A stretch of 64,000 bases of DNA from Tetradesmus obliquus. Taxonomy: Eukaryota; Chlorophyta; Chlorophyceae; Sphaeropleales; Scenedesmaceae. The stretch lies in assembly GCA_030272155.1 (NCBI GenBank), contig CP126194.1, positions 5,447,501 through 5,511,500 on the forward strand, given 5' to 3'. Positions 48,061 through 59,986 of this stretch are shown in pieces; position 1 is the first letter of the stretch; every line of letters starts with the position of its first letter. The notes beneath the pieces are model-generated. The model was not told where the DNA came from. It did no database searches and saw only the letters and a program-made list of their open reading frames with translations. Made by a program: the position numbers and the translations under genes.

Positions 48061-50429
48061 GAAAGTTCATTTTTGTTATAACTCTTTGTAAAATGTTAAT
48101 ATATGAATTTTAAAGCCATACGAATGTCCAGTGTGCAGGATGCAGTTGGCAAGGGTTGCGGTGCATCGCCACTGGAAACTTTTTTTTCCACTTGAAAACT
48201 CACTCGACCGCTGAAATTCCTACTGGTCGCTTTTCTCCCGTACGTTCCACCAACCAGCATGTGAGGTTTTCACCTGCCTAGGACAGACATGCGTAGCCAA
48301 GGGGAGCGGCCCTCAAAGCGCCGCTACGGGCGAATGTTCGGTCCGGCGTGCCGGCTGGCCCAAAATAGGAAGCTGCTTGGTGTGCATCGTGAAAGTTGAT
48401 TTTTGTTATAACTCTTTGTAAAATGTTAATATATGAATTTTAAAGCCATACGAATGTGCAGGGTGCAGGATGCAGGTTGGCAAGGGTTGCGGTGCATCGC
48501 CACTGTAAACTTTTTTTTTCCACTGGAAACTCACTGGACCGCTAAAATTCCTACTGGTCGCTTTTCTCCCGTACGTTCCACCAACCAGCATGTGAGGTTT
48601 TCACCTGCCTAGGACAGACATGCGTAGCCAAGGGGAGCGGCCCTCAAAGCGCCGCTACGGGCGAATGTTCGGTCCGGCGTGCCGGCTGGCCCAATATAGG
48701 AAGCTGCTTGGTGTGCATCGTGAAAGTTCATTTTTGTTATAACTCTTTGTAAAATGTTAATATATGAATTTTAAAGCCATACGAATGTCCAGTGTGCAGG
48801 ATGCAGTTGGCAAGGGTTGCGGTGCATCGCCACTGGAAACTTTTTTTTCCACTTGAAAACTCACTCGACCGCTGAAATTCCTACTGGTCGCTTTTCTCCC
48901 GTACGTTCCACCAACCAGCATGTGAGGTTTTCACCTGCCTAGGACAGACATGCGTAGCCAAGGGGAGCGGCCCTCAAAGCGCCGCTACGGGCGAATGTTC
49001 GGTCCGGCGTGCCGGCTGGCCCAAAATAGGAAGCTGCTTGGTGTGCATCGTGAAAGTTGATTTTTGTTATAACTCTTTGTAAAATGTTAATATATGAATT
49101 TTAAAGCCATACGAATGTGCAGGGTGCAGGATGCAGGTTGGCAAGGGTTGCGGTGCATCGCCACTGTAAACTTTTTTTTCCACTTGAAAACTCACTCGAC
49201 CGCTGAAATTCCTACTGGTCGCTTTTCTCCCGTACGTTCCACCAACCAGCATGTGAGGTTTTCACCTGCCTAGGACAGACATGCGTAGCCAAGGGGAGCG
49301 GCCCTCAAAGCGCCGCTACGGGCGAATGTTCGGTCCGGCGTGCCGGCTGGCCCAATATAGGAAGCTGCTTGGTGTGCATCGTGAAAGTTGATTTTTGTTA
49401 TAACTCTTTGTAAAATGTTAATATATGAATTTTAAAGCCATACGAATGTCCAGTGTGCAGGATGCAGTTGGCAAGGGTTGCGGTGCATCGCCACTGGAAA
49501 CTTTTTTTTCCACTTGAAAACTCACTCGACCGCTGAAATTCCTACTGGTCGCTTTTCTCCCGTACGTTCCACCAACCAGCATGTGAGGTTTTCACCTGCC
49601 TAGGACAGACATGCGTAGCCAAGGGGAGCGGCCCTCAAAGCGCCGCTACGGGCGAATGTTCGGTCCGGCGTGCCGGCTGGCCCAATATAGGAAGCTGCTT
49701 GGTGTGCATCGTGAAAGTTGATTTTTGTTATAACTCTTTGTAAAATGTTAATACATGAATTTTAAAGCCATACGAATGTCCAGTGTGCAGGATGCAGTTT
49801 TATTTTTATTTTTTTGATGCAGGTTGGCAAGGGTTGCGGTGCATCGCCACTGGAAACTTTTTTTTCCACTTGAAAACTCACTGGACCGCTAAAATTCCTA
49901 CTGGTCCCTTTTCTCCCGTACGTTCCACCAACCAGCATGTGAGGTTTTCACCTGCCTAGGACAGACATGCGTAGCCAAGGGGAGCGGCCCTCAAAGCGCC
50001 GCTACGGGCGAATGTTCGGTCCGGAGTGCCGGCTGGCCCAATATAGAAAGCTGCTTGGTGTGCATCGTGAAAGTTGATTTTTGTTATAACTCTTTGTAAA
50101 ATGTTAATATATGAATTTTAAAGCCATACGAATGTGCAGGGTGCAGGATGCAGGTTGGCAAGGGTTGCGGTGCATCGCCACTGTAAACTTTTTTTTTCCA
50201 CTGGAAACTCACTGGACCGCTAAAATTCCTACTGGTCGCTTTTCTCCCGTACGTTCCACCAACCAGCATGTGAGGTTTTCACCTGCCTAGGACAGACATG
50301 CGTAGCCAAGCGGAGCGGCCCTCAAAGCGCCGCTACGGGCGAATGTTCGGTCCGGCGTGCCGGCTGGCCCAATATAGAAAGCTGCTTGGTGTGCATCGTG
50401 AAAGTTGATTTTTGTTAAAACTCTTTGTA
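48061..50429 (+). repeat. Satellite array leading to the nested LINE cluster
   Basis: About seven monomers, first dimer-like (48406/49067, 661 bp), then a monomer with the T-rich tail-only allele (49790-49822). Next comes the ggtccggagtgcc variant, then the H' insertion point. From about 49790 it is the segmental duplicate of 12802-14551, with an empty G site at 49915-49925. Confidence 0.92.
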
Positions 50430-50918
50430 TTTTTTTTTTTTTGAAGCAAGAACGTTACAAGGGCTGACCTAAATAACTGTGCACTTGCTCCATAAAAAGA
50501 TCCATTGAGAGAGTGAGGCAACCTGTTCCGCACTCACTCCACAGGTCTCTTGTACCAAGAGACGCTGTCACACGATCATGCAGACAGCCCCTTGCGGAGC
50601 AGCCCCGAAAGGCATCCAGGACCTGACCGAGTGCCCAGACTCCACTAAAATCACAGTCGCGCAATGACGTCCTGTGATGTGTGACATACCGTGACTGGCC
50701 CTTGAAACAAAATCTGTCCATGGCGTAACTGTCAGCTATCACTGCATGGTGACTCGTACACCTCTACAAGCTGCACTTTACAGGCAGCATTACGACACCT
50801 ACACAAGACGCCTATTAATAGGTGACGGATTGTCGACACAGACAATCCCCACCTGACTATTCATTGACTCTCCACTTCATGCAAAGCACATCCTGCTACT
50901 GACCGAACATACACCTAT
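50430..50918 (-). mobile_element. LINE copy H', left part (split by the full-length LINE)
   Basis: Poly(T) 50430-50442 and ~475 bp of 3' UTR on the minus strand, stopping at catacacctat. There the full-length LINE is inserted; the rest of H' resumes at 59676. It is the segmental duplicate of the first part of H (14552-15041). Confidence 0.93.
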
Positions 50919-51365
50919 TATTATAACAGAGTCAGCAGCGAATTAGTATTGAATCGATTGAATAGGCAACACACACACGTAGTCAACAAGGCCGTTTCGA
51001 TTGATACTGAATTCCGTAGGTAAGCGTTTCATCGCAAAATATAAGCTATATAAGCTATATCCGTTACATCGAAATGGTATAGAGGCGCTGGAGTAGCCGC
51101 AGCTGGGCATACGGTCTTTCGACAGCTCTGCCCTTGCGGTAACAGCTCTGTGGCACGCTGGAGCAGCAAGGACCCTTCACCAGCTGGACCTACTGTTTCT
51201 GCATGGCGAATTACGTTCGTGAGCTGAGCTGGAGAGCTTGCATGCAGCTGAGCTGGGCGTGCCAGTGACAGCAGCAGCAGCAGCAGCAGCAGCAGCGGCA
51301 ACAGCACCAGGGAAGGCAATCACTTACTGCACCGCTCTCCGGCTCTGTATAGCATTCCTGGTTAG
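50919..51365 (+). promoter_or_regulatory. LINE 5' UTR / putative internal promoter
   Basis: 447 bp between the TSD-defined 5' end and the ORF1 ATG, immediately preceded by an in-frame TAG (tagatg). It contains an AT-rich direct repeat, ataagctat twice (about 51040-51060), that could serve as a TATA-like element, and a CAG run (51268-51297). LINEs generally carry an internal promoter in the 5' UTR; its location here is inference. Several out-of-frame short frames are present. Confidence 0.6.
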
Positions 51366-52363
51366 ATGTTTTCAGTACATGAGAGTAGAATGCTTCACAG
51401 CAACAGCATGTGGGGACAGGGGCAGCAGCAGCCACACAGTATTCACAGGCGACAGCAGCAGCTGCATCAATGCCAGCAGCACAGGCGGGTACCGGCGGCG
51501 CCTGCACGCCCCCGATGCCCGGGGGGCAACTGGTGCTTCTCACCCAGCCGGTTGCTATCTTGTAGCAAACTGCAGGCACAACCCATGCTGACAGCAGACC
51601 CCCCAGCACTCAGCGGCCTATGCGCGCTCAGCGTGCGTCTGTATGTGGGCGAGGCACAGCAGCAGTACCAGGGAAGTAACCAGCAGCATATGGCCAAGGC
51701 CTATGCATCGCAGTACCGGCTGCTGACGACAGCAATAACTCAGCGAGGCCAGCAGCAGGACGGTCCAGGCTGCAGCACCTTCATGCAGCTCGCGCAGGCA
51801 CACCGCATGTGCAGCACAGAGGAGGCGAAGGGCAGCAGCGGGTATGTGGACCTGCTGCTGCAGCCTGCCAACGTTGCGGTTGCAACCGCAATGCAGTGCA
51901 TAAAGAACGGCGGTGTAGAGGTGGCGGACCGCCGTATCCGCGCGGGCTGGTCACCAGCAGCAGCAGAGCCGGATGAAGCAGTACGCATCGTCTTCGCCAA
52001 CCCGCCGCTGCACCAGGCACGGAAAGGGTTCACACGTGTGGTGCTAGCAGCGGCAGGATACCGCCACCTGAGGGTGGTTCACGAGCAGCTGGGGTGCAGC
52101 CGGCAGACTGGAAATGCAGCAGCGCGCGTCCCATGCGCTGACAGCATTGTAGCCTTTGTGGCTGCAGAGGACGCGGACCTCATCCTGCGCAAACTGCCGG
52201 ACGCTTTTGAGGTGCCCGGCAGGCCCGGGCTGCCTACCACCATCTTCGTGGACGGCCGCACGGCGCAGCAGCCGCAGCGATGGGAAGAGGAGCAGCTGGT
52301 ACAACTGGAGATACGGCAGCTGGGCCGTGAACTACAGCAGGAACTGCTGCTGGAGACAGCACA

Positions 52364-52394
<31 letters not shown>

Positions 52395-52499
52395 CAACAG
52401 CAGCAGCAGCGGCAGCAGCACCATGAGCAGCAGCAGCAGCAGCACAACGCAGATGATGTTGCTATGGAAGACGCGGCGGCCCTGGCCCATGCATTAACA

Positions 52500-52530
<31 letters not shown>

Positions 52531-52660
52531 CGCCCCAGCAGCTGCAACAGCAGCAGCAGACTGTTGATGATGCAGAGATGGAGGACGCGCATGTGCAGTC
52601 AGGAGCAGCCATACCTCGACAGCTGCCGTTGCCGCAGCAGCAACAACACCTGCTGCAAAT

Positions 52661-52698
<38 letters not shown>

Positions 52699-53471
52699 CC
52701 ACAGCGCAGACTGCTGCTGCCTGCATGGATGCAGCATTCCCTCTGGACCCGTTTGCCCAGCAGCCGGATGCAGCTGCCGCCACAGCCACGCCAGCAGGAG
52801 CAGCCGCCGCAGCAGCAGCAGCAGCAGCAGAGATAGCCCGGCCAGGCCAATGCCACACGGAGATGGAGGAGTCCCTCAGCGATACCCTGCAGGGCAAACT
52901 GGACAGTGGCCAGTTCACTGAGCAGGTGAAGGGAGATATGCTGAGTGCGTTCTACATGCAGCATGGTGCAGCCTTAGTGTCTAAAGCAGAAGAGGCGCTG
53001 TTTGTGCAGCAGTGGCTGCAGCAGCACTTCCCTGCTGTTGCAGCAGCCTCATACGAGGATGCTGAGTATGGTAGGGGAGGGATGAGCACAGTTGCGGCTG
53101 GAGCAACGGCAGCAGCAGACAGCAACACAGCTCAGGGCAGGGGCCAGGGGGCTAAGGGTAGGACGGCGCGGCAGTCTGCTGCAACAGCAGCTGCAGCAGC
53201 AGCTGCAGCAGCAGCAGCAGCGGCGAAGTCGACCAGGACAGCAACACCAGCAGCAGCAGGTGCAGCATCGTCACCACCCGTAGGGCGCTACCCCAGCCGG
53301 CAGCGCAAGGAGCCAAACCCTGTCTTTGGCCACAACGTCAACAACTTTGCAGTACTAGCGTCACTGCCGCAGCAGCAGCACCACAACACAATAGTAACAG
53401 CGACACAGCCAGCTACGCAGCCTGCCACTCCAGCACAGAAGTCCCGCCTTCGCGGCGGGCGCGGCTCTTAA
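51366..53471 (+). CDS. LINE ORF1 protein (putative RNA-binding, 701 aa)
   Basis: The first ORF of the full-length element; in LINEs the ORF1 product binds element RNA in the RNP. The ATG at 51366 directly follows an in-frame TAG. Residues ~205-298 have hydrophobic runs in the order AVRIVFANPP, a helix-like stretch, HLRVVHEQLG, DSIVAFVAAED, a helix-like stretch and TTIFVDGR. This is compatible with a beta-alpha-beta-beta-alpha-beta RRM-like fold (my inference). No CCHC knuckle is seen. Residues ~330-450 are poly-Q tracts enclosing two acidic DDxxMEDA motifs (363 and 401). Poly-A tracts follow, and near the C-terminus (641-650) is a basic RYPSRQRKEP motif, then LRGGRGS. The frame is intact. The stop TAA overlaps the ORF2 ATG (taatg, 53469-53473). 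The poly-Q length is probably variable among copies. Confidence 0.88.
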
Positions 53472-53473
53472 TG
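53469..53473 (+). promoter_or_regulatory. TAATG stop-start overlap between ORF1 and ORF2
   Basis: The last base of the ORF1 stop TAA is the first base of the ORF2 ATG. This arrangement is known in some LINEs, where ORF2 is translated by termination-reinitiation. No Shine-Dalgarno-type logic applies. The endonuclease VNVNGL motif begins 17 codons downstream, supporting this start. Confidence 0.75.
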
Positions 53474-54190
53474 CCGCCAACAGGAGCGCACGGACTGCGG
53501 CCCCTCTGCGTGGCAGCTGTCAATGTCAACGGCTTGGCTGCTGCAGGCAAGCGAAGGGATTTCTTTGCTTGGCTGCAGAAGCAGGCGTCTGATGTTGTGT
53601 TGCTTTCAGAAACCCACAGCAGGTCCGACCAGCAGATGCAGCAGTGGGCGCAGCAGGGAGCAGGGCACGGCAGGCCGTGGCAAGGGTACTGCTATGCAAA
53701 TAGCAAGCCCTTGGAAGTTGGCGTACAAGCTGCAGTTGGGGTGGCAGTACTGCTAAGTCAGAAAATAGTTCAACAGGACACAGAACCTGTGATTGAGTTT
53801 ACAGACGGGCAGGGCAGGTTACTCAGGGTAGCCTGGACAACGCCGTGGGGCCAGCAGGTGGCAGCGGTGGCGGTGTATGCGCCGCACGAACCCACGGGGC
53901 GCCCAGCCTGGTTTCAGGGGCCTTATCAGGAGGCACTGGAGGCAGGCGCGCAGGGGTCCAGCCTGATTGTGGGCGGGGACTTCAACTGTGCCTTGCAGGA
54001 AATCGACGTGCAGCCAGTGGCTGGCACGCGGGCGCGACACTCGCGCCGCATGGTGGGGGCAGCGCAGCTGCAGCGCGTCACTGTGCGCTCGGGCCTGGTG
54101 GATGCGTGGCGACACTGCAACCCGCACGCCAGGCAGCCTACGCATTACAGCTACCATGGCAGCGCAGCTGGCAGCAGCAACGCGGCAGCC

Positions 54191-54245
<55 letters not shown>

Positions 54246-57200
54246 TAACAGACGCTACAGCCACAGCTCATGCTGCAGCCGCGGCGGCTGCAGTAGCGGC
54301 TGCAGCAGCAGCAGGCAGCAGGCGAGATCAGGGCCAGCCAGCAGCAGCAAATCAAGCCACGTCAGCCAGCAGGATTGACTATGTCTTCTTGTCAGCAGAC
54401 CTGGTTGAGGAGGGCTGGCTGCAGAAGGCCACACAGCACATGAGGCAGCCTTCAGATCACCGCCCTGTGGTTGTCAAGCTGCGGCCGCCTGGCATGCCGC
54501 TCCTTGGACAGCGCAGGTGGTGCTTCCCCACCTCTGCTCTGGGTGGCGCAGCTTTTGTCTCAGCTATGCAGGAGAGCCTGTCAGCAGCGGTGGAGCAGCA
54601 GCAGCAGCAGCGGCCGCGCAACAACCCAGCAGCTGAGTTTGAGCACCTTAAGCAGCATGCTGTGACTGCCACTGCAGTCATAATGCAGCGACAGAGGCTG
54701 CAGCAGCAGGCAGAACTTAGGCGGCTGCGCAGGGCGGTGGCAACAGCCGGCTGGCAGCAGCGCCAGCACAGCAATGGGCAGACGCAAACCAACCTTCAGC
54801 ACGCAGAACAGCAGTTGCTGGATTATGAAGTGCAGCAACGCCAGCAGCAGCAGGAGAAGACTGATGCGATGTACGAGCTGTACGCTGATGGCCCGTCTAG
54901 CTTTTGGGGAGCGAGGCTAGGGCAGGCCGTGCCGGAGCCGCAGTATATCAGCGCTGTGGCTGCAGCAGATGGCACCACAGTGTCCACTGGCAGCAGCGAG
55001 GGCGCGGCAGCAGCAGGCAGCCTGCTTGCAGACTTTTATGACCCTGCAGAAGACGGGCTGTTCTCGCGACGCCCCACCGACCCACAGCAGCAGCAGGAGC
55101 TGCTTGCGTGTGTGGATAAGCAGCTTTCTTCGGAGCAGCAACAGCAATGCCTGGGCCCCGCAGGCGACGGCACCATCACCTTGGAGGAGGCGACAGCGGC
55201 ACTCAACAGCATGCCTAGAGGGAAGGTGCCAGGCAGCGATGGGCTCACGTATGAGTTCTATAGCGCATTCTGGGAGCAGCTAGGACCAGCTTTTGTGGCA
55301 GCATGCAACTTCCGGTTTGGTCTGGAGGGGGCGCTGCTGTCTCCGCAGCAGCGCCTTGGGCTCATCACCTTACTGTTCAAGGGTGGCGGTAAGCCAAGGG
55401 ACCAGGCTGCCAGCTACCGCCCCATCACGCTGATGAACTGTGATGTGAAAATTCTGGCGAAGGTGGTGGTGCTGCGGGCGGCGCCAGTGCTGGACAGCGT
55501 CGTGGACAGCACTCAGACAGCGTTTGTTCCAGGCAGGGACATTGCAGACAATGTGCTGCTGCACCTGGAGGAAGTTGACTTCCTCAGGACGCAACAGCAG
55601 CCCGGCTGCATTTTGTTTCTGGATTTTGAGAAGGCCTATGACAGGCTAGACAGGGAATGGCTGATGAAGTGCATGGCAGCAATGCAGTTCCCGCCAGGCA
55701 TGCGTAGGTGGGTACAGCTGCTGCTGGCAGGCACACAGGGCCGCATCGTGTTCAACGGCGGCCACCTCAGCAGGGTGTTTGACGTCCCCTCTGGCTGCGC
55801 GCAGGGCAGCCCACTCAGCCCGCTGCTGTATGTGCTAGCAGCGCAGCCGCTGGCGGCCAAATGCAGAGCGCTGCAAGCAGCAGGGGAAGTGGACAGCATC
55901 AGCATGCCCGATGGCTCAGCAGCACCCTGCAGCATGCAGCATGCAGACGACACCACCCTGCACGCCGCCAGCAGGCAAGGCGTTGCTGTGCTGGTGAGGA
56001 AAGCAGTACAACCGTTTTGTGCAGCGAGTGGCGCCAAGCTGGGAGTCAGCAAGTGCCAGGGCATGGAAGTGGGCACGCAGCAGCCGTTTGTAGGGGTAGA
56101 TCCAGCCACGCAGATACCGTTCCATGATACAGCACTACACCCGATCAGGCACCTGGGTCTGCTGCTGTCAGCAGCAGGCGCAGAGCCGCATGCAGCAGCG
56201 CTGTACACGCAGCGCCTGCAAACCATCACATACCGGGCGCGGCAGTGGGCACGGCAGAATCTCAGCTATTTGGGGCGCTGCGCAGTTGCGCAGAAGATGA
56301 TGGCATCTTGCATCACCTATCATGCGCAGTTCGTGCCAGTCCCAGTAGATATCATGGCCAGGATGCACCGCCGCCTCTTAGGGTTTGTGACAGAGCAGGG
56401 CTGCGCTCGAGAAGCCAACATCCGGCAGTGGAATGAAAGCCCTCCGGCAGCAGTGGCCAGCCTGCCTTTCAGCATGGGCGGAATGAGGCAGGTTGATGTC
56501 AGGGCGCACGCCACAGCAATGCAGGCACGTACAGCAGCAGCATTGCTGTCGCCGCGGCGAGCCCCATGGAAGGCCTTCATGCGGGCCAACCTGCGCCACG
56601 CACTGCCAGGACTAGGGGAGGCAGCGTTGGTGCAGCGATCAAAGGCGCCGCTGCAGGCTGCCGCCAGGGGCGGCAGGCTGCCGCTGCGCCTATCAGCATA
56701 CATAGAGGCGCTGCAAAGCGTGGGCATTCACAGGCACGTCGAGCACAGCGCCATGACCAGCCAGCAGATCCAGCTTGAGCTGCTAGTGGGGAACCACAGC
56801 GTGGGCAGCAGCTCAGATGGGCAGATGTTGGCAGCAGCCGGTGCCCTCCCTGCTCAGCTGCGCCACGGCGCAGGCACCACACTGGGGCAGGTGCAGCAGC
56901 AGCTAACTGGACAGCCGCAGCAAGATGGCATTGTGCTGCCGCCGGCATGGCTGCACACTCTGCGGGAGGGCAGCACAGGTGCATGGCAGACCGACACGCA
57001 GCAACAGTGGGCACAACAGTTGCAGCACGATGGCACCACCAAGTGCTACAAGGTGCAGCAGGATGGCAGCTTGAAGGCCACAACAGCTGTCCTAATGGAC
57101 ACAGCAGCCCTCCAATGGGCGCCATGTTGTGTGGTAGATGTAACAGCAGTGCCGCACCCTGCATTTCAGCGGCAACAACAGCAGCGGCAGCAGCGGCAGC

Positions 57201-57381
57201 AGCAGCAGCAACAGCGGCAGCAGCCAGCAGCACGGCAACAGCGGCAGCCACGACAGCAGCAACAACAGGAACGTCAGCAGCAGCAGCTGCAGCAGCCAGC
57301 TGCATGGCAACAGCAACAGCCGCGACAGCAGCAACAACAGGAACGGCAGCAGCAGCAGCAGCAGCAGCAGCACCACCAGGG

Positions 57382-57435
<54 letters not shown>

Positions 57436-58853
57436 CCAAGGACAGCACCAGCAACAGCAGCAGCAGCAGCAATCGCGAAGCACGCCGTCATGGTACCTGG
57501 TGGGGGCTTGGGCAGACATTCGCGTAGATCCTAGTGTATGGGGGATGGGGTTTGCTGTCAGCTTGCTGCAGTTCACGCCAAAGGTGGCAACATGCAGGCT
57601 GCTGCAGGAGCAATGCAGTCGGCAGTGCAAAGAGGGATGGGTATCAGGTGTCGGCATGCGCCCGCGCCTGTGGCGCAACCGCCTGGGTGCTGAGGCGCCA
57701 CAGGACGGCTTGCAGGGAGATGGAGGCAGCTCAGAAACGGTCCTTCCAGCAAATGCAGCAAAATAGCGAGGCGCCTGGCAATCGTAGCAGCAGCAGCAGT
57801 GGCAGCCAGCGGTTTAGCGACGCAGCTATGATGGCGGCTTACCATGCGTCCTGGATGGATCCGTCCAGGGAGCGGGAGCTGCCAAGACAGCGCGCGGCAA
57901 CAGCAGCAGCAGTAGTCACGGCTCAACGGCAGCAACAGGAGCAGCAACAGCAGCGCATCAGCTGCCCAGCACACAATGATCTACTGGACCCGATCACTCA
58001 CTCCATGGGTGCTGCCAATGCCAGGCAGCACCGCTGGGTGGCGAGTTATCAGCGGCTAAAAGACACCCAGCTGCCGAGGCGGCTGCGAGTGTTTGGCTGG
58101 CGGCTTCTGCATGCAGGAGTGAAGGTAGGCGCACGGCGCATGCTGGCATCCAGCAGACACGCGCCGGCTCACTTTACCTGCCCAGCACAGCAGTGCCAGC
58201 AGCCGCAGCAACTGGAGACCCTCACCCACTTGTTAGTGGAGTGCCCTGTAGCTGCAGCAGCGTGGCAGTGGTACGCGCAACAGGTGTGGCAGCGTGTGCA
58301 GCCCGGAGCAGTGGTCCCTGTTAATAACAGCCGTCTGCTGCTGCTGGATGACTTCAGTGTGTCGGCCCCGCCAGCAGGGCAGCAGCAGATGTGGACGCAG
58401 CTGCGTCTGCTGCTGCTGGAGTCCATTTGGGTGGTGCGCTGCAGCAGCATCAGGGCTGGCGTGATTGTGGCCAGTACAGATGGCAGCGATGGCAGCGGCA
58501 GCCGCAATGCAGGCAGCAATTCTCAATCTCAGAGCCACGGCATCAGCGATGCAGAGGACAGCAGCAGCAGCAGCATGGGCAGTCAACGGGGTACAACTGG
58601 CGAGCCGGGCAGCTCATCATACGCTGCTAAGGCTGTGGCGTGTAGGTTTCTGGCAGCGCTGCGGCAGCAAATTCAGAGGGAGTGGGATAGGGTGGAAGTA
58701 GATGTTAGGATAGGTTGTGGGATACCGTTTGCATGGCTGCAGGGAAGGTCGCCTGAGATCAAACTTGTTGACTTTGAGCAGAAGTGGGGAGCACTGTATA
58801 GGATGGGCGCAAATGGGCGCATCAAGGTTCGGGCCAGCGCGGCTGGCATGTGA
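53471..58853 (+). pseudogene. LINE ORF2: endonuclease, reverse transcriptase, zinc-binding; one-base frameshift
   Basis: Begins MPPTGAHGLR. Endonuclease motifs: VNVNGL (17-22), LLSETHS (catalytic Glu47), GGDFNC (Asp170), RIDYVF, SDHRP (Asp329/His330). Reverse transcriptase: SYRPITL, FLDFEKAYDR (Asp718), AQGSPLSPLLY, HADD (Asp826/827). A Q-rich linker (about 57166-57478) follows, then the zinc-binding C-x4-C-x10-H-x4-C at codons 58179, 58194, 58227 and 58242. GGG at 57715-57717 replaces GG of copy D (8499-8500). The frame therefore ends at 57766, after all catalytic motifs but before the zinc motif. The remainder continues in the next frame to 58853. ORF2 proteins of this family nick DNA and carry out target-primed reverse transcription. 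A sequencing error at GGG cannot be excluded. Confidence 0.93.
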
Positions 58854-59640
58854 GGGATGGATTGGGCACGGGTCTACGAGGCGTGGTGGTGTGTTTTGAC
58901 GGTTCGGGCGGGGGGTACAATGCATTCGTTGGAGTAGTGGTCGTCGTTCCTCGTTGTGATGTGTTGCAAAATAGTATGGCAAAGGCTAAGCTGATGGCCG
59001 GGATACGTTATGTATGCATGTGAGTGGGTAGCAGAGTACGTTATGTATGCGTGCGTGTGGGTAGCAGTGTACGAGGATGTGTGCAGCATGTGTGGATTAG
59101 TTTGTGTGTGTGTGGCTTTGTGTGCCTGAGGTGGTGTCATTTCCTACAGAATGCCACGTATCTCATAGGTGTATGTTCGGTCAGTAGCAGGATGTGCTTT
59201 GCATGAAGTGGAGAGTCAATGAATAGTCAGGTGGGGATTGTCTGTGTCGACAATCCGTCACCTATTAATAGGCGTCTTGTGTAGGTGTCGTAATGCTGCC
59301 TGTAAAGTGCAGCTTGTAGAGGTGTACAAGTCACCATGCAGTGATAGCTGACAGTTACGCCATGGACAGATTTTGTTTCAAGGGCCAGTCACGGTATGTC
59401 ACACATCACAGGACGTCATTGCGCGGCTGTGATTTTAGTGGAGTCTGGGCACTCGGTCAGGTCCTGGATGCCTTTCGGGGCTGCTCCGCAAGGGGCTGTC
59501 TGCATGATCGTGTGACAGCGTCTCTTGGTACAAGAGACCTGTGGAGTGAGTGCGGAACAGGTTGCCTCACTCTCTCAATGGATCTTTTTATGGAGCAAGT
59601 GCACAGTTATTTAGGTCCGCCCTTGTAACGTTCTTGCTTC
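58854..59640 (+). other. LINE 3' UTR of the full-length copy
   Basis: 787 bp with a 33-bp tandem repeat (about 59004-59069), a GT-rich tract, the gattgtc/gacaatc stem, the cctattaatagg palindrome and the gtctcttg-gta-caagagac hairpin (about 59520-59538). It carries the variants gacagattttgtttcaagg and gtatgtcacac, unlike copy D. It is the source sequence of all the 3' fragments in the window. Confidence 0.88.
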
Positions 59641-59986
59641 AAAAAAAAAAAAAAAAAAAAAAAACATACACCTATGAGATATGTGGCATTCTGTAGGAAA
59701 TGACACCACCTCAGGCACACAAAGCCACACACACACAAACTAATCCACACATGCTGCACACATCCTCGTACACTGCTACCCACACGCACGCATAAATAAC
59801 GTACTCTGCTACCCACTCACATGCATACATAACGTATCCCGGCCATCAACTTAGCCTTTGCCATACTATTTTGCAACACATCACAACGAGGAACAACGGC
59901 CACTACTCCAACGAATGCATTGTACACCCCGCCCGAACCGTCAAAACAGACCACCACGCCTCGTAGACCCGTGCCCAATCCATCCC

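Larger units (their letters stand above)
50919..59664 (+). mobile_element. Full-length LINE (8,746 bp), nested in older LINE H'
   Basis: Complete L1-type element: 5' UTR 50919-51365, ORF1 51366-53471, ORF2 53471-58853 (one frameshift), 3' UTR 58854-59640 and poly(A) 59641-59664. It is flanked by the 11-bp TSD catacacctat (50908-50918 and 59665-59675), which could extend to 13 bp with two ambiguous A. The paralogous site at 15029-15041 lacks the insertion. The start at tattataacagag is fixed by the TSD. Near identity with copy D over the shared region and the pure tail indicate a recent insertion. Confidence 0.96.

Noticed and set aside
23184-50429. CRISPR-like repeat array
   Set aside because: Units are 311-331 bp with no unique spacers, and the whole unit is repeated.
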